DNA of 6,378 bases from Peptostreptococcaceae bacterium (lineage in GTDB: Bacteria > Bacillota_A > Clostridia > Peptostreptococcales > Anaerovoracaceae). The translations under genes were made by a program, and so were the position numbers. The notes under the pieces are model-generated. The model was not told the DNA's origin. It worked only from the letters and a program-made list of their open reading frames with translations, and searched no databases. This document shows, piece by piece, positions 1 to 6,338 of this stretch. Numbering within the stretch: position 1 is the stretch's first letter; every line of letters begins with the position of its first letter. Where the stretch lies: the NCBI GenBank assembly GCA_016650135.1, contig JAENWH010000120.1, forward strand, positions 1 to 6,378, written 5' to 3'.

Positions 1-66
1 ATAGTAAACCTTTCGGAAAAGTACAAGTCGCTAATCAAAAAATATTATCCGGAACTAATTAAGTAA
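1..66 (+). CDS. C-terminal tail of an upstream gene (partial)
   Basis: Frame 1 is open from the first base of the window to a TAA at 64-66. It encodes 21 residues ending in YKSLIKKYYPELIK, a charged, amphipathic tail that looks like the end of a real protein. The gene would run in the same direction as the three hydrolase genes and could belong to the same locus. The third frame is also open over most of this stretch (stop at 60-62), so the frame choice rests on composition alone. The fragment is too short to assign a family, and no function is claimed. Confidence 0.35.
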   Translation: MVNLSEKYKSLIKKYYPELIK

Positions 67-93
67 TTTAACCTGAGAAAAAAGAGCTCTAAT

Positions 94-278
94 ATGGAGC
101 AATATTCTGATTATTTAAAAAGGCTGTATTTAAATTTAAAGTTGGTTAAAAAATATTATATTTACAATAAAAGGTTTATGACAACTGTTACTACAAAAAC
201 AATGATGACTGGAATTACCGGTTTGAAGAACGAGGTTCCGGTCTGGGCGATTCATACAACAACCTTGAAATAAAATGG
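94..278 (+). pseudogene. Decayed coding fragment with an apparent frame switch
   Basis: An ATG at 94 opens a 59-codon frame ending at TAA 271-273. Its first part (MEQYSDYLKRLYLNLKL and following, to about 177) reads like protein, but its second half turns into a threonine-rich, unlikely peptide. Over that second half a different frame, open from 171 to the stop at 378-380 and lacking an ATG, reads far better: YDNCYYKNNDDWNYRF at 177-224, then EERGSGLGDSYNNLEIKW to 278. Many of its codons have the purine-any-pyrimidine pattern and aromatic-rich composition of real coding DNA. The simplest reading is a gene remnant with a frameshift near 171-178, truncated before the inverted repeat at 316. I do not recognise the family. 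Alternatives are two unrelated remnants, or a genuine 59-residue peptide from 94. Confidence 0.3.
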
Positions 279-315
279 TTTATTGTAAAGTTTCACCACG
301 TTGTTAATGGAATTG

Positions 316-368
316 CTCCCCTTCCTTTGCGAAGGGAGCGTAGCGACCAAAGTAAAGGAAGGGGGGAG
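316..368. repeat. Inverted repeat (MITE- or REP-like hairpin)
   Basis: The left arm CTCCCCTTCCTTT (316-328) is matched by AAAGGAAGGGGGGAG (354-368), which is its reverse complement with two extra G bases. The intervening 25 bases are GC-richer than the surroundings. GGAA at 309-312 and TTCC at 370-373 could extend the stem past a small internal loop. No T-run follows the right arm, so it is not a typical intrinsic terminator. The G- and C-rich arms stand out sharply against AT-rich DNA, which suggests a dispersed palindromic element rather than local sequence. That it recurs in the genome is inference; only one copy is in the window. Confidence 0.6.
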
Positions 369-428
369 TTTCCCAATTAAATGATAACTTGCTTAATTTT
401 ATAATCTTTAAAAATAAATTATTCACAT

Positions 429-2663
429 ATGAAACATATAAATATTTCAAAATTAATTTGTACAATTAATCTATTGCTGGCGGTTTTAATGTTCGCTGGG
501 GCAAGAGAAAAGTTATATTCTCAAGATAAACAGAATGTTAACAGAAGCGGGTTTACCTTCAGCAAGAATTGTTATTATTTGAATGGTAAGCCTACCTTTT
601 TGTACTCCGGTGAATTTCATTATTTCAGAGTTCCTAGGAAAGACTGGAAAGCAAGATTGACCCTGTTCAAAGAAGCTGGAGGAAATTGTGTGGCAACGTA
701 TACACCGTGGCTAATACACGAGCCAACAGAAGGAAAGTTCTTTTTTAGTGGTGATGATGGGGTTAGAGACCTTGAAGGTTTTTTAAAAACCTGCAAAGAA
801 ATGGGCTTGTATGTTATAGTACGACCAGGACCATATCAATACTCCGAACTTAAACATGCAGGCTTACCGGGATGGTTAGTTAAAAATTATCCTGAGATCA
901 GGGCTAAAAATATTAATAACGAAGACTATGATGCAGATGTTGTTTCATACCTGCATCCCATATTTCTTGAGAAAACAAGAGCCTGGTTCAATGCAATATG
1001 TCCGATTATTAAAAAATATTCGGTTGATAATGGAGGCCCCATCGTTTTTGTACAACTTGATAACGAGACTGATGGCCTCCAGATTTGGGATGGTGGCATG
1101 GATTATAATGCCACAAGCATGGGTTTTGGGAAAAAGAATGGACGATATCCTGTTTTTCTTCAGGCGAAATACAAAGACATCTCAGCACTAAATAAAGCAT
1201 ATAATACTGATTATAAGAGTTTTGAAAATGTATTGCCAGTCGATCCTTCAATGGCGAAAACAAATTCAGAACTGCGAAGGGTTAAAGATTATGCTGATTT
1301 TTATTTTAATACAATCTCTGAATATTTTCAGGCACTAACCAAAATGATTCGAGATAACGGGATAAAACTTTCTGTAATAAGTAATTCATGGAGTCCAAAT
1401 TCAAACACCCATTATTACGAAGCTGCCAAGGCATTGGGGAGTTCGTTTTTATTAGGCGTGGATCATTATTATAACCTCGGTCAGTCATGGGAACAAAATA
1501 ACCCGACCCCTCAATTAGCGGCTATAGAGTTTGCTTCGCTTGAGGCGCTGCGGGTAATGGGATTTCCCCCAACGGTTTTGGAAATGCCGGCAGGAAGTCT
1601 GGCTGACTGGCCTGTAATAGGCCCTAAAGACTTTGAAACCAATGTTTTGACTAATATAGCTTTCGGATTGAAAGGGCTGAATTATTATATTTTTACGGGT
1701 GGACCTAATCCACCAGGGATGGGCACAACTTCAGATGTTTACGATTATGGAGCCCCGATTAGCGCCAATGGCGAAATTCGTCCGCTATATCAATCAGTTA
1801 AAAAGATAGGTCACTTTTTAAAAGAACATGAGTGGTTATCTGAAGCTAAACGTCAATTCGACTGTCGTATTGCATTTAATTACCGGGCAAACCGTTCACA
1901 GGTGTTTTGGAAAAACCAAGGTAACGTATTATTTACTGATAACGAAGCATGGGATTTCCTGAGAAAAGGGGTATTGACATCCTCTTTATGTGCAAGTCTT
2001 TCACCCGTTTTTTGCAACCTGGAAAATGACGAATGGACTAATGATACAGTAACTCCAGTAATTGTGGTATCGTCGTCCTGTATGTCTGCTTCACAGCAAC
2101 AAAGAATAGTTAATTTTCTGAAAAAAGGAGGCAAGGTACTTCTCACGCCTGTAGTTCCAGTATTGGACGATAACTTTAATCCCTGTACAATCCTGTCCGA
2201 TTTTCTGGGAAAACCTGAAATAGCAAAAGTTAGAGGACTTTCGCCCCTGATCGATATTGGAAGTATAAAAAACATTTTTGATACTGGTGGAATCTTCGTT
2301 ACCAAACGTTTACCTGAAAATGCAGAAATAGTAGGAAAGGATGAGAATAGCAATAGCACTTTGGCATGGACATTAAACACTCCACACGGAGGCAAGGTGG
2401 TATTCTTGGGTTTTTATTGGGAACATGCCAAGTTTGAACATGAGAATATGATTCATGAAATGATGGATTCCCTGGGACTTAAACAGAAAGTAGACTGCTC
2501 AAACCCCAACGTATGGACATCCATTCTTACAAAGGGGAATAAGTCCGTCCTTTTTGTGATGAATCTGTTTGTTTCAAAGCAAATTACTAAAATCTCATTT
2601 GGAGATCATGTATGGGACAATTTTGAAGTCCCTCCCATGACTGTAAAGATGATTGAGTTTTAA
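429..2663 (+). CDS. GH35 beta-galactosidase-like glycoside hydrolase, exported
   Basis: This is a 744-residue exported enzyme expected to remove terminal beta-galactose (or a related sugar) from oligosaccharides or side chains by the retaining mechanism. Residues 1 to about 25-32 form a signal peptide (hydrophobic run LLLAVLMFAGA) without a clear lipobox. The GH35 barrel spans about 42-465, with SGEFHYFRVP (60-69), HEP (97-99), RPGPY (132-136) and GGPIVFVQLDNE (202-213). E213 is the predicted acid/base and E385 (in VLEMPAG) the predicted nucleophile. YDYGAPI (438-444) is the family's late-barrel motif. Residues about 475-690 include VIVVSSSC (544-551) and FLKKGGKVLL (563-572), like the GATase-like domain of GH35/GH42 enzymes, followed by a short beta-rich tail. 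The active-site motifs are more divergent than in textbook GH35 (NETDG instead of NEYG), so the sugar preference is uncertain. The ATG at 429 is preferred because it gives a complete signal peptide; there is no Shine-Dalgarno, only A/T-rich leader. The next gene follows after 178 bases. Confidence 0.9.
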   Translation: MKHINISKLICTINLLLAVLMFAGAREKLYSQDKQNVNRSGFTFSKNCYYLNGKPTFLYSGEFHYFRVPRKDWKARLTLFKEAGGNCVATYTPWLIHEPTEGKFFFSGDDGVRDLEGFLKTCKEMGLYVIVRPGPYQYSELKHAGLPGWLVKNYPEIRAKNINNEDYDADVVSYLHPIFLEKTRAWFNAICPIIKKYSVDNGGPIVFVQLDNETDGLQIWDGGMDYNATSMGFGKKNGRYPVFLQAKYKDISALNKAYNTDYKSFENVLPVDPSMAKTNSELRRVKDYADFYFNTISEYFQALTKMIRDNGIKLSVISNSWSPNSNTHYYEAAKALGSSFLLGVDHYYNLGQSWEQNNPTPQLAAIEFASLEALRVMGFPPTVLEMPAGSLADWPVIGPKDFETNVLTNIAFGLKGLNYYIFTGGPNPPGMGTTSDVYDYGAPISANGEIRPLYQSVKKIGHFLKEHEWLSEAKRQFDCRIAFNYRANRSQVFWKNQGNVLFTDNEAWDFLRKGVLTSSLCASLSPVFCNLENDEWTNDTVTPVIVVSSSCMSASQQQRIVNFLKKGGKVLLTPVVPVLDDNFNPCTILSDFLGKPEIAKVRGLSPLIDIGSIKNIFDTGGIFVTKRLPENAEIVGKDENSNSTLAWTLNTPHGGKVVFLGFYWEHAKFEHENMIHEMMDSLGLKQKVDCSNPNVWTSILTKGNKSVLFVMNLFVSKQITKISFGDHVWDNFEVPPMTVKMIEF

Positions 2664-2807
2664 TTTTTTTATGGTTGTGCGGTTACTGAAAAATATTGCT
2701 GGATTTCTGTTGTTAAGATCAGTGAGATTGCTATGACCACTATATTTTAGGAAAATAAGTCAAATATGATTTCAATTGGAAAATACAATTATTATTGGAG
2801 GTAAACC

Positions 2808-2815
2808 TATTTTTG
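2808..2815 (+). promoter_or_regulatory. Candidate Bacteroidota -7 box upstream of gene 2
   Basis: TATTTTTG matches the TAnnTTTG -7 consensus of Bacteroidota primary-sigma promoters. It would give a leader of roughly 20 bases before the ATG at 2842. No TTG is found at the expected spacing of about 19-21 bases upstream (the nearest ones are at 2795-2797 and 2776-2778), so only half the promoter is supported. The motif is also easy to hit by chance in AT-rich DNA. Confidence 0.25.
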
Positions 2816-2841
2816 AACTATAACGTTTTAATATAAAAATC

Positions 2842-4524
2842 ATGAAAACTAGCTCTCGGTTATTATTACTTTGGGTCATTTTATCTTCTTTTCTTTCCCC
2901 AGTAAAGTTGAATGCTGAAACCATCCATCAATGGGAAGTTCTTACACTTTCGTTTAAAACAGCCAAAAACTACATTAATCCATATGCACAGATTCCTGTA
3001 ACAAAAAATGGAGATTTGATGCAAGTGATTTTTGAAGGGGTAAGCGGTCAGGCAAAAGACAAAAAAATAACACTGGTAGGGTTTTGGGCTGGAGACTCAG
3101 AGTGGAAGGTTAATTTTGCGCCACCTTATACCGGTGACTGGAAATATAAAAGTGTTTCAAAAGATAAAAGTTTAGACGGGAAGGAAGGTAAATTCAAAGT
3201 AATACCTTGGACAGAGGCTGAAAAGGAAACCAATCCAACACGTCGAGGTTTTATCAGGGTAATGCAGGCGGGGGCAAACGCCGGTCATTATTTTGAATAT
3301 TCCGATGGACATCCATTCTTGTGGATTGGTGATACCTGGTGGAATTGGACAAAAAAGGATATTCATTTTGATACCTTCAAAAAACTGGTGGACGACAGGG
3401 CTGCAAAGGGCTTTAACATTGGTCAACTGTTTATACCAGGTAATGGGTGGAAAAAAGAAAACAGTCTGTTGGACACTACTTATTCAGTGCTCGATACGTC
3501 TCACATGCAACGGGTTGAAGAGATGATACGCTATGCCAATTCAAAAGGAATAACCATTTGGATACATGGCTGGTGGGGAGGAAAGGATCTGGATAAAGAA
3601 GTAGGTAAGGAGAAAATGTTGCGGTGGTGGCGCTATTTAATACATCGGTTTAGTGCTTACAACGTGATCTGGGTGTTGGCTGGAGAATATAATGTAAACA
3701 ATTATGGAGGGTTAGGGCTTGACTTTTGGAATGAATTGGGCAAAATGGTAAAGCATGAAGATTCGTACGGAAGGATAACGAGTGTGCATAATACTCCTCC
3801 TTACTGGTTTGGAGGGAAAGATGCTCCACAATGGACAACAGGAAGTGTCCTGAACAAAGAATCATGGCTCGATTATAATCAGTGCCAGGTTGGGCATGGG
3901 AAGTTTGCGAACGAAATGATCCCTCAATGTGTTTCTTATGCTTATAACCTTAAACCAACAAAACCTATTGTTGTAACTGAACCGTGGTACGAGTTTACTG
4001 CCGGAGATGCGTCAGCTTCCGACATTCGTTTTGGAGCATGGTCGGCAATTCTTTCTGGTGCAGCAGGGCATAGTTATGGTGGTGGCCGAATTTGGATTGC
4101 TGATGTTCCCGAATCACCTGAAAAAGAACCTTCAGATCAGCAGGTAAAAGGAGGTTCAACATTGGATTATGAAGGCGCGATGTCGATGGAATATTTGGCA
4201 TCTTTCTTTCAAAAAATCGACTGGTGGACACTGGCTTCACATCCAGACTTGGTTACAGAATATCCCCAGCCTTTTTGCCTGGCAAATCCAGGGAAGGAAT
4301 ATGTGATTTATTTAAGATATGGTGGTGTGGCAAAAGTGCACTTAGGGCATATTGCTGTTGGCAAAAAAATCAGCTATTATTGGTTCGACCCGTCATCTGG
4401 TAAGATAGGGAAAACAACAACTATTACAGGATCTGAATATTTGTCGTTTGAGTGTCCAAACCCTAAAAACTTGTCAACTCCTGAGAATAAGGATTGGGTT
4501 CTATATATCAAGGAGCAAAACTAA
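2842..4524 (+). CDS. DUF5060/DUF4038 apiosidase-like glycoside hydrolase (GH140-related)
   Basis: This 560-residue exported protein has a signal peptide at 1-25, cleaved after LNA. A DUF5060 beta-sandwich covers about 29-122: WEVLTLSF (31-38), NPY (46-48), GFWAGDSEWKVNFAPPYTGDW (80-100) and LDGKEGKFKV (111-120). It is followed by a DUF4038 TIM barrel from about 135, starting with RGFIRV and HYFEYSDGHPFLWIGDTWW (149-167). WVLAGEYN places a candidate acid/base at E282, and PIVVTEPW a candidate nucleophile at E380. Residues about 470-560 form a C-terminal beta domain like the putative collagen-binding domain often paired with DUF4038. DUF4038 includes the GH140 apiosidases that act on rhamnogalacturonan-II, but family members differ and the DUF5060 domain is not diagnostic, so apiosidase activity is inference. 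The full length and domain order are normal for the group. It lies 178 bases after the GH35 gene on the same strand, fitting a shared glycan target. Confidence 0.88.
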   Translation: MKTSSRLLLLWVILSSFLSPVKLNAETIHQWEVLTLSFKTAKNYINPYAQIPVTKNGDLMQVIFEGVSGQAKDKKITLVGFWAGDSEWKVNFAPPYTGDWKYKSVSKDKSLDGKEGKFKVIPWTEAEKETNPTRRGFIRVMQAGANAGHYFEYSDGHPFLWIGDTWWNWTKKDIHFDTFKKLVDDRAAKGFNIGQLFIPGNGWKKENSLLDTTYSVLDTSHMQRVEEMIRYANSKGITIWIHGWWGGKDLDKEVGKEKMLRWWRYLIHRFSAYNVIWVLAGEYNVNNYGGLGLDFWNELGKMVKHEDSYGRITSVHNTPPYWFGGKDAPQWTTGSVLNKESWLDYNQCQVGHGKFANEMIPQCVSYAYNLKPTKPIVVTEPWYEFTAGDASASDIRFGAWSAILSGAAGHSYGGGRIWIADVPESPEKEPSDQQVKGGSTLDYEGAMSMEYLASFFQKIDWWTLASHPDLVTEYPQPFCLANPGKEYVIYLRYGGVAKVHLGHIAVGKKISYYWFDPSSGKIGKTTTITGSEYLSFECPNPKNLSTPENKDWVLYIKEQN

Positions 4525-4558
4525 ATATCTAAAACAATATTTTGTATAAAAGATATTT
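4523..4558 (+). terminator. Weak AT-only stem-loop at the end of gene 2
   Basis: AAATATCT (4523-4530) and AGATATTT (4551-4558) are perfect reverse complements of eight bases around a 20-base loop. A short TTTT stretch overlaps and ends at 4559. The stem has only one G-C pair and begins inside the stop codon, so it would be a poor terminator. It may attenuate read-through or be chance. Confidence 0.2.
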
Positions 4559-4693
4559 TCGGGTGAGATTAACTGGTACTGCTTGCCTGAGAACGTAAGA
4601 AAGATTAGTACCTACTTTAAGTTCAACACACTATGGAAAGAGGGGAACTTACAATGGAGATATGTGTTTTTCACAAGAACGAGACTTATCTAA
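4550..4693 (+). pseudogene. Start-less coding relic between genes 2 and 3
   Basis: After a TAA at 4547-4549 the frame is open for 47 codons to a TAA at 4691-4693. It reads KIFSGEINWYCLPENVRKIS and continues through a stretch rich in Trp, Phe, Tyr and Arg (FNTLWKEGNLQWRYVFF). It has no ATG or obvious alternative start. The balanced amino-acid composition, with three tryptophans, and the locally higher G+C differ from typical intergenic DNA of this window. I therefore read it as the 3' fragment of a lost gene. The IFSGEI start faintly recalls the SGEIHY motif of GH35 enzymes, but the rest does not follow that family, so no assignment is made. It could also be an unusual leader of gene 3. Confidence 0.35.
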
Positions 4694-4720
4694 AATCAAT
4701 CAACAAAAAAGCACAAAATT

Positions 4721-6199
4721 ATGAGAAAGTTAGTTTTTATTTTAATACTTCTGACCTCCACGTATGCGATGGCACAGAAAGTTACTTTAAAAGGAACAGT
4801 TGTTGACGTCAACGAACAGCCATTACCTTTAAAATTGGATCCGGCTAACAGGCATTATTTTCAATATGATGGCAAACCTATTGTATTGATTACAAGCGGT
4901 GAACATTACGGAGCATTGATTAACCTTGATTTTGACTATATCCCATATTTGGATTCGCTCAATGCTCAGGGAATGAATAACACAAGGGTTTTTTCAGGCA
5001 CATACGTTGAACGGGGAAAAGATATTAAGTGGATGGGATATGAGAATACGCTTGCACCACGACCAAATCGCTTAATAGCTCCTTGGGCACGTAGCAATGT
5101 TAAAGGTTATTTTGTAGGTGGCAACAAGTTTGATCTTGATAAGTGGAATGGCAAATATTTTAAACGGTTAAAAGATTTAATCACTCAGGCTAAAAAAAGA
5201 GGCATTTTTGTTGAATTGACACTTTTCGGGAATCAATACAGCGACTCTATCTGGATAAATTCACCTTTGTACCCAGAAAACAATATACAGCATTCAGGTC
5301 CTTCAGGAGCCGGTAGTTTTCGGATATTTGAGACACTAGGAAACAGGGAACTTCTTGCGCGTGAGGATGAATTTGTTGATAAAGTATTACATGAGCTTAA
5401 TGGTTTCGATAATTTGTACTACGAAGTATGCAATGAACCCTTTAATGATGTAACAGATTCTCTGGCAGTAATCAAGTGGCATAATCATATGATTGATCTG
5501 ATAACGAGGATTGAAGCAAGTCTTCCGAAAAAACATTTGATCGCAACAAACCAGGCAGATGTTGATAACGTACACGTTTCTGTAGCAAATTACCATTATG
5601 TACAAATCCCCAATAAACCGTCCGACGCTTGGATCTATAGCTTAAACAAGGTTTACAGTATGGACGAAACCATGGGATCACTGATTGATTCTAATGTGAA
5701 TGACGTCCGGGTGGAGGCGTGGGACTTTTTCATGCGTGGTGGTGGTGCTTATAATAACCTGAGTTGGGAATATACTCCCGACAATGAATCAGGATCGGAT
5801 AGTGCCCGGATCATACGGATACAATTAAGTTATCTGAAAACATTTATGAACAGTATAGATTTTTTAAAAATGGCTCCTGATAACAAAACTGTGATTAAGT
5901 ACCCAAGAGGGACATTTATTCGTGTGTTATCGGACAAAGGTAAAGAGTACGCCTGTTACCTTCATCACAGTATTCCAAAAGGCAAAAAGAACATCTGGGG
6001 ATATGATGCAATTGAAAAAACATTTAAGGATACCCTATTTGTGCAGATTCCGGCAGGGATATATGACGTGAAATACACTAATCCTTCCTCATGCAAATTA
6101 TTTGATGATGTTGATACAATTGAATCTAATGGTGGTCAATCAATGCTGATTACGCCATCATTCAAAACAGATATTGCATTTATAATAAGACGGAAATAA
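4721..6199 (+). CDS. Clan GH-A (GH5-like) glycoside hydrolase with SusC-like leader
   Basis: This is a 492-residue exported TIM-barrel hydrolase. Residues 1-19 are a signal peptide ending MAQ. Residues 20-36 (KVTLKGTVVDVNEQPLP) look like the first strand of a carboxypeptidase-regulatory-like domain, as seen at the start of SusC-type transporters. The hydrolase proper starts near residue 37 (LKLDP, YDGKPIVLITSGEHYG at 49-64). Barrel signatures are NNTRVFSG (86-93), a conserved-looking APRPNRLIAPWARS (112-125), and YYEVCNEP (233-240) with predicted acid/base E239. E316 in YSMDET is the predicted nucleophile. The last 100 or so residues form a beta-rich domain. Clan GH-A retaining chemistry is well supported; the substrate and exact family are not, and I cannot place it in a characterised GH5 subfamily. 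The ATG at 4721 is the only start that keeps the signal peptide, with an A-rich leader (CAACAAAAAAGCACAAAATT) in front. It is probably expressed with, or in parallel to, the two hydrolases upstream. Confidence 0.8.
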   Translation: MRKLVFILILLTSTYAMAQKVTLKGTVVDVNEQPLPLKLDPANRHYFQYDGKPIVLITSGEHYGALINLDFDYIPYLDSLNAQGMNNTRVFSGTYVERGKDIKWMGYENTLAPRPNRLIAPWARSNVKGYFVGGNKFDLDKWNGKYFKRLKDLITQAKKRGIFVELTLFGNQYSDSIWINSPLYPENNIQHSGPSGAGSFRIFETLGNRELLAREDEFVDKVLHELNGFDNLYYEVCNEPFNDVTDSLAVIKWHNHMIDLITRIEASLPKKHLIATNQADVDNVHVSVANYHYVQIPNKPSDAWIYSLNKVYSMDETMGSLIDSNVNDVRVEAWDFFMRGGGAYNNLSWEYTPDNESGSDSARIIRIQLSYLKTFMNSIDFLKMAPDNKTVIKYPRGTFIRVLSDKGKEYACYLHHSIPKGKKNIWGYDAIEKTFKDTLFVQIPAGIYDVKYTNPSSCKLFDDVDTIESNGGQSMLITPSFKTDIAFIIRRK

Positions 6200-6252
6200 A
6201 AGTAAATACCTAACAAATGATTATACCATATATTGAGTTTTAATCAAAAGAA

Positions 6253-6284
6253 TTCCTCGATGCTTGCATCGGGGTACAGAGGAA
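6253..6284 (+). repeat. First hairpin of the IS-like end, two alternative folds
   Basis: CCTCGATGC (6255-6263) can pair with GCATCGGGG (6266-6274) with one T-G wobble. Alternatively TTCCTC (6253-6258) pairs with GAGGAA (6279-6284), leaving GATGC/GCATC as an inner stem with a GGGGTACA bulge. An imperfect subterminal palindrome that can form a hairpin on single-stranded DNA is what TnpA recognises in IS200/IS605 elements, which fits its position. This role is inferred. Confidence 0.6.
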
Positions 6285-6286
6285 AG

Positions 6287-6310
6287 TATGAAAACCTAAA
6301 GGTTTTCATA
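6287..6310 (+). repeat. Perfect 10-bp palindrome with TAAA loop
   Basis: TATGAAAACC (6287-6296) and GGTTTTCATA (6301-6310) are exact reverse complements around TAAA. The stem could extend by CCT/AGG at the loop side. It lies between the outer hairpin and the terminator-like hairpin, within the leader of the putative transposase gene. Confidence 0.65.
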
Positions 6311-6333
6311 ACGCTTTGAAAAAGCGTATTTTT
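6311..6333 (+). terminator. Intrinsic terminator-like hairpin before tnpA
   Basis: ACGCTTT (6311-6317) pairs perfectly with AAAGCGT (6321-6327) around a GAA loop and is followed by A and five T bases (6329-6333). This has the form of a rho-independent terminator. It would end transcripts arriving from the hydrolase genes and, at the same time, shield the transposase gene that starts six bases later from outside transcription. Such shielding is known for IS200. Confidence 0.6.
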
Positions 6334-6338
6334 GCTAA

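Noticed and set aside
1880..2395. Minus-strand open frame of 171 codons inside the GH35 gene
   Set aside because: It lies opposite a well-supported conserved coding region and its translation shows no recognisable domain, so it is a shadow frame.
2671..2736. Small hydrophobic 21-residue frame starting MVVRLLKN after the GH35 stop
   Set aside because: It is too short, has no supporting start signal or family, and is of a size expected by chance.
4550..4609. Possible GH35 fragment in the spacer (IFSGEI resembling SGEIHY)
   Set aside because: Only about five residues agree; the following HEP and RPGPY-type motifs are missing, so the resemblance is too weak to call a family.
6207..6213. ACCTAAC resembling an integron attC R'' core (RYYYAAC) before the hairpins
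   Set aside because: No matching GTTRRRY partner is found at the other side; the GTTAC at the window end does not fit, and the hairpins are better explained by an IS200-like end.
6232..6244. ATTGAGTTTTAAT repeated exactly at 2652-2664 (end of the GH35 gene) and 6232-6244
   Set aside because: A 13-base AT-rich match is within reach of chance in a window this size, does not extend on either side, and the first copy is ordinary coding sequence around a stop codon.
6327..6334. TATTTTTG matching the TAnnTTTG promoter box just before the transposase ATG
   Set aside because: It overlaps the T-run of the terminator hairpin and lies only four bases before the ATG, leaving no room for a leader; no -33 element is seen.
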